A stretch of DNA of 11,920 bases. It comes from Petrotoga sp. UBA5851 (GTDB taxonomy: Bacteria > Thermotogota > Thermotogae > Petrotogales > Petrotogaceae). The notes beneath the pieces were generated by a model. The model did no database searches. It had not been told where the DNA came from and worked only from the letters and a program-made list of their open reading frames with translations. Positions within the stretch are counted from its first letter, which is position 1; each line of letters begins with the position of its first letter. Where the stretch lies: the NCBI GenBank assembly GCA_002431635.1, contig DJGH01000046.1:1-11920 (forward strand), written 5' to 3'. Of this stretch, positions 1-7,694 are shown one piece after another. The position numbers were made by a program, and so were the translations under genes.

Positions 1-378
1 GGAAACAAAAGTAAAGGATATATGTTAAGCGGAAGCGATAAAGCAGATGATGTGGCATGGTATGAAAAAAATTCCGGTGGCACTACTCACGGAGTGGGAA
101 CCAAACAGCCAAATGAGCTTGGAATATACGACATGACCGGAAGTGTGTAGGAGTGGTGTCATGACAGATGCAGTTTTAAAGGAAATTCATCGGATCCGCA
201 AAAAAAGGTATCCGAAACATTTTCTATGGCCTACAACATTGCCCTGGGAGGTAGCTACTACAGTTTTCTGGAACAGATGAGTCCCTCTTACCGTTACTTT
301 ATCTCATCCGAAAACAGACACGGCAATGTTGGAATAAGAATAGTCAGAACGTATCAGCCAAAAAAAACAACACACTGA
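1..378 (+). pseudogene. SUMF1/FGE-sulfatase-type protein, C-terminal part, interrupted by an in-frame TAG
   Basis: Frame 1 is open from the left edge to a TGA at 376-378 except for one TAG at 148-150. The translation carries the hallmarks of the formylglycine-generating-enzyme-like (SUMF1) fold. These are GIYDMTGSV-stop-EW at codons 41-52, where the family has G-x-YDM-x-GNVWEW, then LGGSYYS, then SYRYF, and finally NRHGNVGIRIVR near the C-terminus. The stop falls exactly on the first Trp of the VWEW motif, so TGG to TAG is the simplest explanation. Nothing else is broken downstream. The redox cysteines expected in true sulfatase-activating FGE, after the GGS segment, are absent (FLEQMSPSYR). 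A sulfatase-maturation role is therefore unlikely, and a generic SUMF1-like role, for example ligand binding or surface display, is more likely. The 5' end lies outside the window. It could be a genuine pseudogene, a sequencing error, or a gene read through at low level. Confidence 0.8.
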
Positions 379-387
379 TTATTTGTA

Positions 388-443
388 AAAATCACCCCGC
401 GTATTAGTCCTTTGATTGAGCTAATAACAACCGGGGTGATTTT
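388..443. terminator. Bidirectional intrinsic terminator between the SUMF1-like gene and malG
   Basis: A perfect 12-bp inverted repeat (AAAATCACCCCG at 388-399, complement at 432-443) encloses a second 6-bp pair (TATTAG 402-407 with CTAATA 421-426). The stem base is A-rich on the left and T-rich on the right, so transcripts from either side end in a GC stem followed by U residues. It lies 10 bases after the plus-strand stop and 33 bases after the minus-strand malG stop, which fits convergent genes sharing one terminator. Confidence 0.88.
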
Positions 444-476
444 GTTATGGTTTTTAGTAAGTAACTTTTATGGGTA

Positions 477-3116
477 TCATCCTTTTACGGAGCCTTGTGT
501 AAGACCACCTACTATCCACTTTTGCATTAACAGGAAGATGGTCATCATCGGTACTGCTCCCATAAGTGCAGCTGCTGTAAATATGCCCCACTCTGTTTCA
601 AACGGTCCGTTGGCTGCGGTGAAGGACTGCAATCCTACTGCATAGGTAAACTTATCTTCACTCTGAAGTATTATCTTTGCCAGTACAAACTCGTTGAAAT
701 TGCCCATAAAGGTCAGTATTGTTACTACTGCAATAATAGGCAGGCAGAGGGGAAGAACAATTTTTATGAAAGTCTGAAATCTTGTGGCTCCGTCTATCAT
801 TGCAGACTCCTCAAGAGAATCAGGAATCGTATCGTAATAACCCTTGAAAAGCCACATGTTATAGGCTATTCCTCCCAGGTAAATGAAAATCAGTCCTCCC
901 ATCGTGTCAAGTCCAATAAAAGGAAGATAGTCGCCTATGAACTTTAGTATTCCATACATTGAAACCATATACATTACTGCTGGGAACATCTGTATTATCA
1001 TAAGGAATAACAGCCCTTGGTTTCTCCCTTTGAAGCGCATTCTTGAGAATGGATATGCTGCAACCGAAGTCATGGTAACTGTAAGCAAGGAAGTTATAAG
1101 TGCTACCAGAACGGAGTTAAGAACCCATCTCAGGAATGGTTTTCTTATGGCTTTTTCCCAGTCCTTCTGTATGGTGTAAATGTTTTTATCTATAGTCCGC
1201 ATCTTGCTTTTTATCTCACCGTAAGGAGAGTCATCTGCCAGATCGCTAACTATTCTTGAGGCTCTTGCCATATCCGCATTTGCACTTTCATAAGAGCTTT
1301 GGTATGTTTCGAGCATGTTTTCCACTGGAGTAATCTCGGCAACATTTGCACCATAATTTAGCTTCATGTAACTGGTCAGGTCATTCATTAGAATATCCGA
1401 TTGCTGAGCTATGCTGGCAAACATTGTTGAAAGTTTTTGTTTTGCTGTGTTGAACTTGTCGACCGACTCTGTCATCCTATCGTAGGATTTGAATAAGAAG
1501 TACTTTTTAAGGTTTGTAGGTATACCAGGGTAGAACTTTTCATCTTCGATGATCTTTGCATATGAGGATGCCTGGTTCATGGTCTTTATGTCCTGTTGCG
1601 CAAGGCTGTAAAGTACTGTCATATTTGGAATGAATGTTATTTTTTCATTGAACTGCTTTTTGTCTGAATTTTCTGTACCCAGCAGTTCTAGGTTTTGCTG
1701 AAGAAAAGTCTCCTTTGTTTTGATACTGTCAAGTGTAGTGTCAGTTTTAGATGCTTTTTCCAGCAAAGTGACGTAAGAGCTTGTTATGCTGTGTAGCTGG
1801 CTTACAGAAACATACATCTTCATACTTGAGCTTTCAATTGCTGCAAATGCCGGATGAACAAGTTCTTCATCCCTGCGCTGTGCGATTGAAGCAAAAGCAG
1901 AGAAAATATACCCGTATACTTCTTTATAGGTTAAGAGAAGAGATTTGAAAGTATTATCTCCAAAGGAATCAACTGCTGATATGTCATCAAGTACAAGTCC
2001 AATGGCCCGCTCTATATTTCCAATTACAGAGTAAAGGTTTTGGGTTTGTTCGTCCGTGCTTTCAAGCCACATCATAGTATCTTGGGATGGTAAGGCTATA
2101 TCTGCTTTCTTTAAAAGTTCGTATGCGGCTTTAAGCCTCTGTTCTTCCGGAGACATTATGTCTGAAACTGTTTTTATCTGATTCTGTGTGGCAAATATTT
2201 CGGCGTTCAGAGAGTTTTTCTGATTTTCGAGAATAGCAATTTCTGATCGTATATCAGTAAGTTGATCTTCTTTTTCTGTGAGTTCCTGCAGGTATGAGCC
2301 AAAATTTTCAGATTTTAAAGCTTCTATTTCTTCAGAAAGCTTTTTCATTTCAGATTCAACAGACTGCCAGCTTTCAGAAAGAGCATTTATGGGCTCATAT
2401 ATGCTTTGAACTTTCGGTTCCTGGGTAAGCCATTTATTGTATATCCGTATTTTCCATAGAGTCATTTTTACGGGAATAGAGTATATAAGTTTTTCTGTTT
2501 CGGTAAAGTAAGGACTTTTAGTATCAAGACCGGAGGAAAATAATGTTTGTACAGCCTGTTCTCTAAGAACGGTATATGCGTTTACAGAGTTTTGAAGATG
2601 AGAAGTGTCCGGTTTTTTGATCCCTAGGGTCTGAAACTGTTTATCCAGGGAGGTCATGTCATCTTCAATGATTTTTCGGTCTTTATGATATAAATCATTT
2701 ATATCTTTAAGTATGTGGCTAAGAACCTGCCGGTCAAAAAGTTCAAATGCCTGTGTGTATTGAAGAGATATTTCTTCGAGTTCGGTGTTTGACTTGGCTA
2801 TGAAGTTTTTAAGATCGGTTATAAGAACGGTGGTGGCTTTTTGAGCTTTTTCAGTACTGTACTGTTTATACTTGCCTATGTAGGCAGTCGAGGAGTTCAT
2901 CTCCTTTATTATTTCAGGTGCATTTGGAGAAGGAAAGAGCAAAGTGGTGTAATTGCGCATAGTAAGCCTGGAAGAAAACATTTTGGGTGAAAATGCGGCA
3001 TTATCTCTTCTTATGGAGGTTAAAACAACCCACAGCAGAGGAAACAGAACAATAACCGTAAATAAAATCAAAAAAAGGTGTCTGAGAAAGTAGTTTTTCT
3101 TTTCTATGCTGGCCAT
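477..3116 (-). CDS. malG: Maltose/maltodextrin-type ABC transporter permease MalG with a giant insert
   Basis: This 879-residue inner-membrane permease is the second channel subunit of a carbohydrate importer. A single N-terminal membrane helix (about residues 12-34) is followed by a hydrophilic, mostly helical stretch of about 600 residues, then the conserved permease core from about residue 663 to the end. The core includes AAYPFSRMRF and the EAA loop near residues 769-789 (EESAMIDGATRF, ending in a PLCLP segment) that docks on the ATPase. E. coli MalG is about 296 residues, so roughly 580 residues are extra, all between helix 1 and the core. Residues about 247-317 are rich in Glu, Lys, Leu and Ile with heptad-like spacing and look like a coiled coil. 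By topology the insert should be extracytoplasmic. The ATG overlaps the malF stop by one base (TAATG), and a GAGGTGA ribosome-binding site lies in the malF end, so the two are translationally coupled. Long MalG proteins are, as I recall, typical of Thermotogales. The exact sugar is not provable here. Confidence 0.9.
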   Translation of the reverse strand: MASIEKKNYFLRHLFLILFTVIVLFPLLWVVLTSIRRDNAAFSPKMFSSRLTMRNYTTLLFPSPNAPEIIKEMNSSTAYIGKYKQYSTEKAQKATTVLITDLKNFIAKSNTELEEISLQYTQAFELFDRQVLSHILKDINDLYHKDRKIIEDDMTSLDKQFQTLGIKKPDTSHLQNSVNAYTVLREQAVQTLFSSGLDTKSPYFTETEKLIYSIPVKMTLWKIRIYNKWLTQEPKVQSIYEPINALSESWQSVESEMKKLSEEIEALKSENFGSYLQELTEKEDQLTDIRSEIAILENQKNSLNAEIFATQNQIKTVSDIMSPEEQRLKAAYELLKKADIALPSQDTMMWLESTDEQTQNLYSVIGNIERAIGLVLDDISAVDSFGDNTFKSLLLTYKEVYGYIFSAFASIAQRRDEELVHPAFAAIESSSMKMYVSVSQLHSITSSYVTLLEKASKTDTTLDSIKTKETFLQQNLELLGTENSDKKQFNEKITFIPNMTVLYSLAQQDIKTMNQASSYAKIIEDEKFYPGIPTNLKKYFLFKSYDRMTESVDKFNTAKQKLSTMFASIAQQSDILMNDLTSYMKLNYGANVAEITPVENMLETYQSSYESANADMARASRIVSDLADDSPYGEIKSKMRTIDKNIYTIQKDWEKAIRKPFLRWVLNSVLVALITSLLTVTMTSVAAYPFSRMRFKGRNQGLLFLMIIQMFPAVMYMVSMYGILKFIGDYLPFIGLDTMGGLIFIYLGGIAYNMWLFKGYYDTIPDSLEESAMIDGATRFQTFIKIVLPLCLPIIAVVTILTFMGNFNEFVLAKIILQSEDKFTYAVGLQSFTAANGPFETEWGIFTAAALMGAVPMMTIFLLMQKWIVGGLTQGSVKG

Positions 3117-4882
3117 TATCTGCTCACCTCTTCAAACGACTTCGTAAATTTAAAGTTGGCATAACTTATTCCGGCAACAATTACAAAAATTATAAGCGAA
3201 ATAGCGCTGGCAAAGCCAAAATCCTGTCCGCGTCCGCCTTCAAAAGCTAATTTATAGGTGTATGAAATCAGGATGTCAGTTTCTCCGGCATAAGTGTTTG
3301 TGTTTGCCATTGCCGGATTTCCGGCAGTGAGAAGGTATATATTGACGAAATTATTAAAATTGAAAGCAAAGCTCATTACCAATAGGGGAGCGACAGAGAC
3401 CATAAGCAGAGGAAATGTAATCTTCCAGAACTGTTTGAACCTACTTGCCCCGTCGATAGAGGATGCTTCATAAAGCTCTTCAGGTATGCTCTGAAGTGAG
3501 CCAAGGGTAACTGTCATCATATATGGAAAGCCAAGCCATGTATTTACAATAAGTACTGCCACTTTTGCCAGAAATGGGTCATTAAGCCATTTTAATGGTT
3601 CAAATCCCAAAGGTGTAACAACAAATTTGTTTATGAATCCGTAGGTTTCGTTAAAAAATCCGTTTCTCCAGACCAAAACCGAAATAAATGCAGGAATGGC
3701 CCATGGAAGGATAAGAAGTGTCCTGTATATCATTCGTCCTCTGAGACCCTTGTCGTTAAGAGCCAATGCAAGCATGAGTCCTATCGCAAAGGTAAATAGA
3801 ACACTCAATCCTGCGTATGTAAATGTCCATATAAATATTTTTATAAATGGTCCCGTTATCTTTGGATCTTTGAATATTTTTTCAAACTGTCCGGTTCCGA
3901 TATCCTGTACGTATCCCTCAAGTCTTACCAGATTGCCGTTTTCGTCGTAATCCCAGAATGCACCGTCTTTTTCGGTAAGATTTCTTGAGGCCAGCTTGTT
4001 TACAACAATGGTTTTATATACATTGCGTTGGCCTATGTTTTCTGTGGTGACGAGGATATCGTACTTTTTATATGTTTCAGAAAACTTTCTGTATATGTTT
4101 CGGTCTGACAACCGGAACCTGAGTGTATCGTAACTTATTTCCAGATTACCGATGTACTTCTGGCGGAGAACGGAAGCGTAAAAAGCCGAGTTGCCCGCAA
4201 CAGATGGATCGTTTATAGAATAGAAGTAAGAGTATCGGATTTTCTGGGAATCTTCTATTGCCGATATGTTGTCAACTCTTGCTGAAAATGGTTCAAGAGT
4301 TGTTTCTGAGACACTTCGGATGAGCCTATAGGATGAAGAATCAAGGTTGATATAGTCGTCTTGTGCCTTATACATTCTTGTATTCGCATTTATAGTATTT
4401 CCCTTAGAGTCATACCTGATATCAGAAAGTTTTTCTGTTACGAATATGCTTTCATTGTCGTACAGAAGGATTCTGAAATCTTCCGTCGGCTGGAATTTTT
4501 CGTCATAGCGTACGTATACTCTGAAATCAAGCGTTTTTCCTTCCTGAGGTTCATAATTAAACCTTGGATCAGTAAGCAGTGTCTGGATAGCTTGGTCGCG
4601 TGTAAAAAGATGGCCGGTGCCGTAATCTGTGAATGCTGTTTTTATGGTATAGTACATGGGATAGATAGTCAGTATGAAAAGGAAAAACATTGCAGGAAGG
4701 GTATAACGGTAAGGATAGCCTTTCTTTGAGAATACAGCCCAGTCCGCTATCGCCAGGAAAATGCCGACTACTATTCCCAATCCGTAATTGCCAAAAGCCA
4801 AAAGTGTAAAGAACACCCAGAAGAGCAGTACGTTTATAACTGTTATAAAAAGCCAAATAAGAACTTTCTTTAGCGTATTCAT
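3116..4882 (-). CDS. malF: Maltose/maltodextrin-type ABC transporter permease MalF
   Basis: This 588-residue inner-membrane permease pairs with MalG. Three hydrophobic segments lie near the N-terminus (about residues 8-30, 33-52 and 62-82). A large extracytoplasmic region follows (about 82-342), then the core helices. The EAA loop is at about residues 468-488 (EELYEASSIDGASRF followed by KITFPLL). The layout, with extra N-terminal helices and a big P2-like loop, is that of MalF rather than of a plain six-helix sugar permease. The frame is open to a TTG at 4910-4912. However, a GGGAGG ribosome-binding site sits inside that extension, 5 bases before the ATG at 4880-4882, and the protein then begins directly with its first membrane helix, so 4882 is the chosen start. 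It is second in the malE-malF-malG operon, separated from malE by a 97-base gap containing a hairpin. The P2-like loop is about 260 residues, against about 180 in E. coli. Substrate assignment to maltose or maltodextrin rests on family resemblance only. Confidence 0.9.
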   Translation of the reverse strand: MNTLKKVLIWLFITVINVLLFWVFFTLLAFGNYGLGIVVGIFLAIADWAVFSKKGYPYRYTLPAMFFLFILTIYPMYYTIKTAFTDYGTGHLFTRDQAIQTLLTDPRFNYEPQEGKTLDFRVYVRYDEKFQPTEDFRILLYDNESIFVTEKLSDIRYDSKGNTINANTRMYKAQDDYINLDSSSYRLIRSVSETTLEPFSARVDNISAIEDSQKIRYSYFYSINDPSVAGNSAFYASVLRQKYIGNLEISYDTLRFRLSDRNIYRKFSETYKKYDILVTTENIGQRNVYKTIVVNKLASRNLTEKDGAFWDYDENGNLVRLEGYVQDIGTGQFEKIFKDPKITGPFIKIFIWTFTYAGLSVLFTFAIGLMLALALNDKGLRGRMIYRTLLILPWAIPAFISVLVWRNGFFNETYGFINKFVVTPLGFEPLKWLNDPFLAKVAVLIVNTWLGFPYMMTVTLGSLQSIPEELYEASSIDGASRFKQFWKITFPLLMVSVAPLLVMSFAFNFNNFVNIYLLTAGNPAMANTNTYAGETDILISYTYKLAFEGGRGQDFGFASAISLIIFVIVAGISYANFKFTKSFEEVSR

Positions 4883-4940
4883 AATAACCTCCCGCCTTTC
4901 GGTCTTGGGCAAAATAAAATGCTTTTCTTATATAGAAACA

Positions 4941-4968
4941 AAGAAGGGAGATATTAACCTCCCTTCTT
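4941..4968 (-). terminator. Intercistronic hairpin between malE and malF (partial terminator or mRNA stabiliser)
   Basis: A perfect 10-bp inverted repeat (AAGAAGGGAG at 4941-4950, complement at 4959-4968) has an 8-base AT-rich loop. Read on the minus strand it starts 11 bases after the malE stop and is followed by TTGTTTC, an interrupted and weak U tract. It therefore probably terminates only part of the transcripts or protects the malE mRNA 3' end. Either would give more binding protein than permease, as is common in ABC import operons. Confidence 0.7.
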
Positions 4969-4979
4969 CACGGAAAAAC

Positions 4980-6161
4980 TTATTTTAAGTTGGCGAGTAT
5001 CTTTGAAACAGCGTCTTTAAGTGCCTGTTCGGGTGTTGATGTGCCGTTTGTAAAGTTCACAAGGCCTTCGCCGTTCATAACCGACCATATATTGCCCATT
5101 TCCAGAACGTTAGGCATAGGTTCGGCTCCTATTGCAGCATCCCTGAAGACTTTAGCATTTTCATCAGTTGCAATAACCTTTTCTGCAACATCTTTTCTTG
5201 CGGGAGTCCTGGGATCTTCCTTATAAATAGTGTAAGCACCTTCTGTTGTTGAAATATAATTAATTATAAATTCTTTGGCAAGAGCTTTGTTTTTAGATTT
5301 TGCATTAACCATGAAACCCTGTACTCCTGCAAAAGGCTTTAAGGATTTACCCTTTTCCAGTTCGATGCTTGCAAGTGGCCATACTCCGTAGTTTATACCG
5401 GCATTGTTGTAGTCCGGGATTGCCCATGGGCCGTTGATTATCATAGCGCAAAGTCCGTCTTTGAAAGCTGAATCCATAGTACCATAGTTTGAAGATGATG
5501 GCATTCCGTTTTCAATTATCGTTTTAATAAGGTTTCCGCCTTTTATAGCACCGGCGTTTGCAAGACCTACATCCTTAACATTATACTGTTTTCCGTCCCA
5601 CTTGAAAACATATCCTCCGAATCCTGAGAGGAAAGGGTATGAAAAATAAAGGTTGTTTACATCCCAGAGAAGACCGAAGGTATCCTTGGTTGTGAAATCT
5701 TTCTGGTATTTGAGGAGCTGTTCGGCTGTTTTTGGCGGATCTTTTATATAATCCTTGTTATAGAACATCAGTATAGACTCGATTGCATAAGGGATACCGT
5801 AGAGTTTGCCGTTCATTGTGAAAGCATCTATTGCTACATCGTAATAGTTCTTTCTGTCAACAGCGGAAAATTCAAAAGGTTCGACCAGACCGTTAGCTAC
5901 CAGTTCACCCATATTATCATGAGCAAGAACAAATATATCCGGTCCTTCTCCAGCCTGCGCGGCGGTAAGGAACTTTGACTTTATATCTCCGAAATTGACC
6001 ATCTGGACATCGAGTGTAACACCGTACTTTTTGGTGAACTGCTCGCCCATTTTCTTCATGAACGGAACCTGCTTTTCGGATGTCCATACTACCAACTTAG
6101 CGCCAAATATTGCAATAGCGCTTAAAGAAACCAACAATGCTATGAGAACTAACTTCTTCAT
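4980..6161 (-). CDS. malE: Maltose/maltodextrin-type extracellular solute-binding protein MalE
   Basis: This 393-residue family-1 sugar-binding protein delivers the ligand to the MalF/MalG channel. The N-terminus is a clear Sec signal peptide: MKK, then a hydrophobic stretch to about residue 20, with likely cleavage near IFG/AKL. There is no lipobox cysteine, so the protein is expected to be soluble in the periplasm-like space. The mature part opens with LVVWTSEKQ, followed by the typical AAQAGEGPDIFVLAHDNMGELVANG segment split over two elements. A GPWAIPDY motif, characteristic of MalE-like proteins, appears in the middle. The start ATG is preceded by a run of G (GGGGG) about 8 bases upstream on the minus strand. 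It is the first gene of the malEFG operon, with its own promoter immediately upstream. A maltose or maltodextrin ligand is inferred from similarity to MalE, and other oligosaccharides remain possible. Confidence 0.92.
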   Translation of the reverse strand: MKKLVLIALLVSLSAIAIFGAKLVVWTSEKQVPFMKKMGEQFTKKYGVTLDVQMVNFGDIKSKFLTAAQAGEGPDIFVLAHDNMGELVANGLVEPFEFSAVDRKNYYDVAIDAFTMNGKLYGIPYAIESILMFYNKDYIKDPPKTAEQLLKYQKDFTTKDTFGLLWDVNNLYFSYPFLSGFGGYVFKWDGKQYNVKDVGLANAGAIKGGNLIKTIIENGMPSSSNYGTMDSAFKDGLCAMIINGPWAIPDYNNAGINYGVWPLASIELEKGKSLKPFAGVQGFMVNAKSKNKALAKEFIINYISTTEGAYTIYKEDPRTPARKDVAEKVIATDENAKVFRDAAIGAEPMPNVLEMGNIWSVMNGEGLVNFTNGTSTPEQALKDAVSKILANLK

Positions 6162-6208
6162 ACTTTTACCCCCTTTTCACTCTTTTAGATAGAATTACTA
6201 CATAACAA

Positions 6209-6237
6209 ATTATACCATAAAATTAATTTAAGTTTAA
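6209..6237 (-). promoter_or_regulatory. Promoter of the malEFG operon
   Basis: On the minus strand TTAAAC (6232-6237) and a perfect TATAAT (6209-6214) are spaced by exactly 17 bases, about 50 bases before the malE ATG. The spacer contains the 10-bp palindrome AAATTAATTT (6220-6229), which could be a regulator site but is AT-only and may be chance. No GC-rich hairpin separates the end of oadA (6260) from this promoter, so some read-through from oadA into malE is possible. Confidence 0.7.
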
Positions 6238-6259
6238 CTCTCCAAACGATTTTATTTTT

Positions 6260-7645
6260 TTACACGGGGTATATGCTTACTTCTTCATTTTTATACTTCT
6301 TGAGTATATCCTGATCTACTTTAATTTCTTTTTCATATTTTTTGGTAAGAAATTTCTTTCCGACTTCACCGAAAAGAACGTATGTGAGAAGATCCTCATC
6401 CGTCAATGCAAGTACTCCACTTTCCTTTCTGGCTTTTTCGAGTTCAGGGGCTATATCATCTGCGAATCTGTGGGTGATGGGTTTTTCATCGCCAAGAGCC
6501 TTTTTTAGAAGCTGTGGATCAACAGGAGCCGGCGACCTTCCATACTCGCCTTTCATATAGTTTTTAACCTCATTGGTTATCATCTTATATCTCTCGCCCG
6601 TCAGGACATTTAAGGTTGCCTGAACGCCGACAATTTGGCTTGTAGGAGTAACAAGAGGAGGATAGCCAAGATCTTTTCGCACTCTTGGAACTTCTTCCAT
6701 AACCAGGTCAAGCTTATCTTCAGCTTTTTGCTGTTTCAGCTGGGACACTAGATTGGAGATCATTCCTCCTGGTATCTGAGAAAGAAGCATTTTGCTGTTT
6801 ATGGACTGCATATTTACATCATCTGCAGCATGATTTTTTCTAACCTTCCAGAAATGATCAACAAGCTTAATTATACCTGCTCCGTCCAGTCCCATTTCCA
6901 TTGAATGGTTAAAGGGCTCAAGTGCCGGCTGGGAAGATCCCATTGCAAAAGGACTAAGTGCAAGGTCAAGTACATCCACTCCCGCTTCAACTGCCGCATA
7001 GTATGAAAGATCAGCCAGTCCGGCAGTATTATGTGAATGCAGCTGTATGGGAATATTGAACTTGGATTTAAGATCTTTAATAAGCTCGTATGCCTGTTTA
7101 GGAGTTATAAGCCCGGCCATATCTTTTATACATATTGAATCTATGCCTCTTTCTACAAGTTCTTTAGCGTATGATCTGTAAAATTCAAGATTGTGGACAG
7201 GACTCACTGTATATGAAATGGCTGCCTGAACTTCCATTTTGTATTTTTTGGCTGTTTCTATTGATTTTTCTAGGTTTCTTATATCGTTCAGAGCATCAAA
7301 TACCCTTACGATGTCCATTTTATAATCAGCCATTTTCTTTATGAAAAGCTCTACAACATCATCTGAGTAATGTCTGTAGCCCACAAGGTTCTGTCCACGC
7401 AGAAGCATCTGTATTTTGGTGTTTTTAAGACCTTTTCGCAGGACACTCAGCCTCTCCCACGGGTCTTCATCAAGGAAACGTATACAACTGTCATAAGTTG
7501 CTCCTCCCCAGACTTCCATAGAATAGAAACCTATATTGTCAAATGTGCCTAGTACATCAGAAAATTCAGAAGTTTTCATCCTTGTGGCTATGAGTGACTG
7601 CTGACCGTCACGTAAGGTTGTATCCATAACTTTTACTTTAGACAT
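6260..7645 (-). CDS. oadA: Carboxyltransferase subunit of the oxaloacetate decarboxylase/pyruvate carboxylase family (no biotin domain)
   Basis: This 461-residue cytoplasmic protein matches the carboxyltransferase part of OadA, PycB and transcarboxylase 5S, which move CO2 between biotin and pyruvate/oxaloacetate. The DTTLRDGQQS motif is at residues 8-17, giving a metal-binding Asp. LLRGQNLVGY is at 81-90 and FDALND at 116-121. The lysine that is carboxylated in the family sits in IKDMAG (Lys174), and the metal histidines are in QLHSHNT (His203, His205). A PYC/OADA conserved region follows to the end. Full OadA is near 590 residues with a C-terminal biotinyl domain (an AMKM motif). Here the protein stops before that, so a separate biotin carrier is required. 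The frame is open to 7672, but GGAGGTG lies 8 bases before the ATG at 7643-7645, which is the chosen start. It appears to be a single-gene unit upstream of malE. Whether it acts as decarboxylase or carboxylase cannot be told without its partners. Confidence 0.88.
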   Translation of the reverse strand: MSKVKVMDTTLRDGQQSLIATRMKTSEFSDVLGTFDNIGFYSMEVWGGATYDSCIRFLDEDPWERLSVLRKGLKNTKIQMLLRGQNLVGYRHYSDDVVELFIKKMADYKMDIVRVFDALNDIRNLEKSIETAKKYKMEVQAAISYTVSPVHNLEFYRSYAKELVERGIDSICIKDMAGLITPKQAYELIKDLKSKFNIPIQLHSHNTAGLADLSYYAAVEAGVDVLDLALSPFAMGSSQPALEPFNHSMEMGLDGAGIIKLVDHFWKVRKNHAADDVNMQSINSKMLLSQIPGGMISNLVSQLKQQKAEDKLDLVMEEVPRVRKDLGYPPLVTPTSQIVGVQATLNVLTGERYKMITNEVKNYMKGEYGRSPAPVDPQLLKKALGDEKPITHRFADDIAPELEKARKESGVLALTDEDLLTYVLFGEVGKKFLTKKYEKEIKVDQDILKKYKNEEVSIYPV

Positions 7646-7683
7646 ATAGCGACACCTCCGTTTTTTTTTCAAACTGCATTTTT

Positions 7684-7694
7684 ATTATATTATA
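7684..7694 (-). promoter_or_regulatory. Possible -10 elements of the oadA promoter
   Basis: Two overlapping TATAAT hexamers read on the minus strand at 7684-7689 and 7689-7694, about 40 bases before the oadA ATG. At 16-18 bases further upstream only A-rich sequence is found, with no TTGACA-like box. In DNA this AT-rich the match could be fortuitous. Confidence 0.35.

Noticed and set aside
148..150. Recoding of TAG as pyrrolysine or selenocysteine
   Set aside because: Selenocysteine uses TGA, and no pyrrolysine context or gene is visible; the position is a conserved Trp, so TGG-to-TAG mutation or sequencing error is simpler.
412..645. Plus-strand 77-residue frame at the malG 3' end
   Set aside because: It starts inside the terminator hairpin and is antisense to the conserved MalG C-terminus.
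4361..4856. Plus- and minus-strand frames overlapping the malF P2 region (122 and 95 residues)
   Set aside because: These are shadows of malF in other frames, with no family resemblance and no ribosome-binding site.
4883..4912. N-terminal extension of MalF from the TTG at 4912
   Set aside because: The extension contains the GGGAGG ribosome-binding site for the ATG at 4882, and its residues are charged and unlike a membrane protein start.
6162..6259. Riboswitch or structured leader before malE
   Set aside because: The leader is short, AT-rich and lacks any GC-containing stem; only promoter elements and an AT palindrome are visible.
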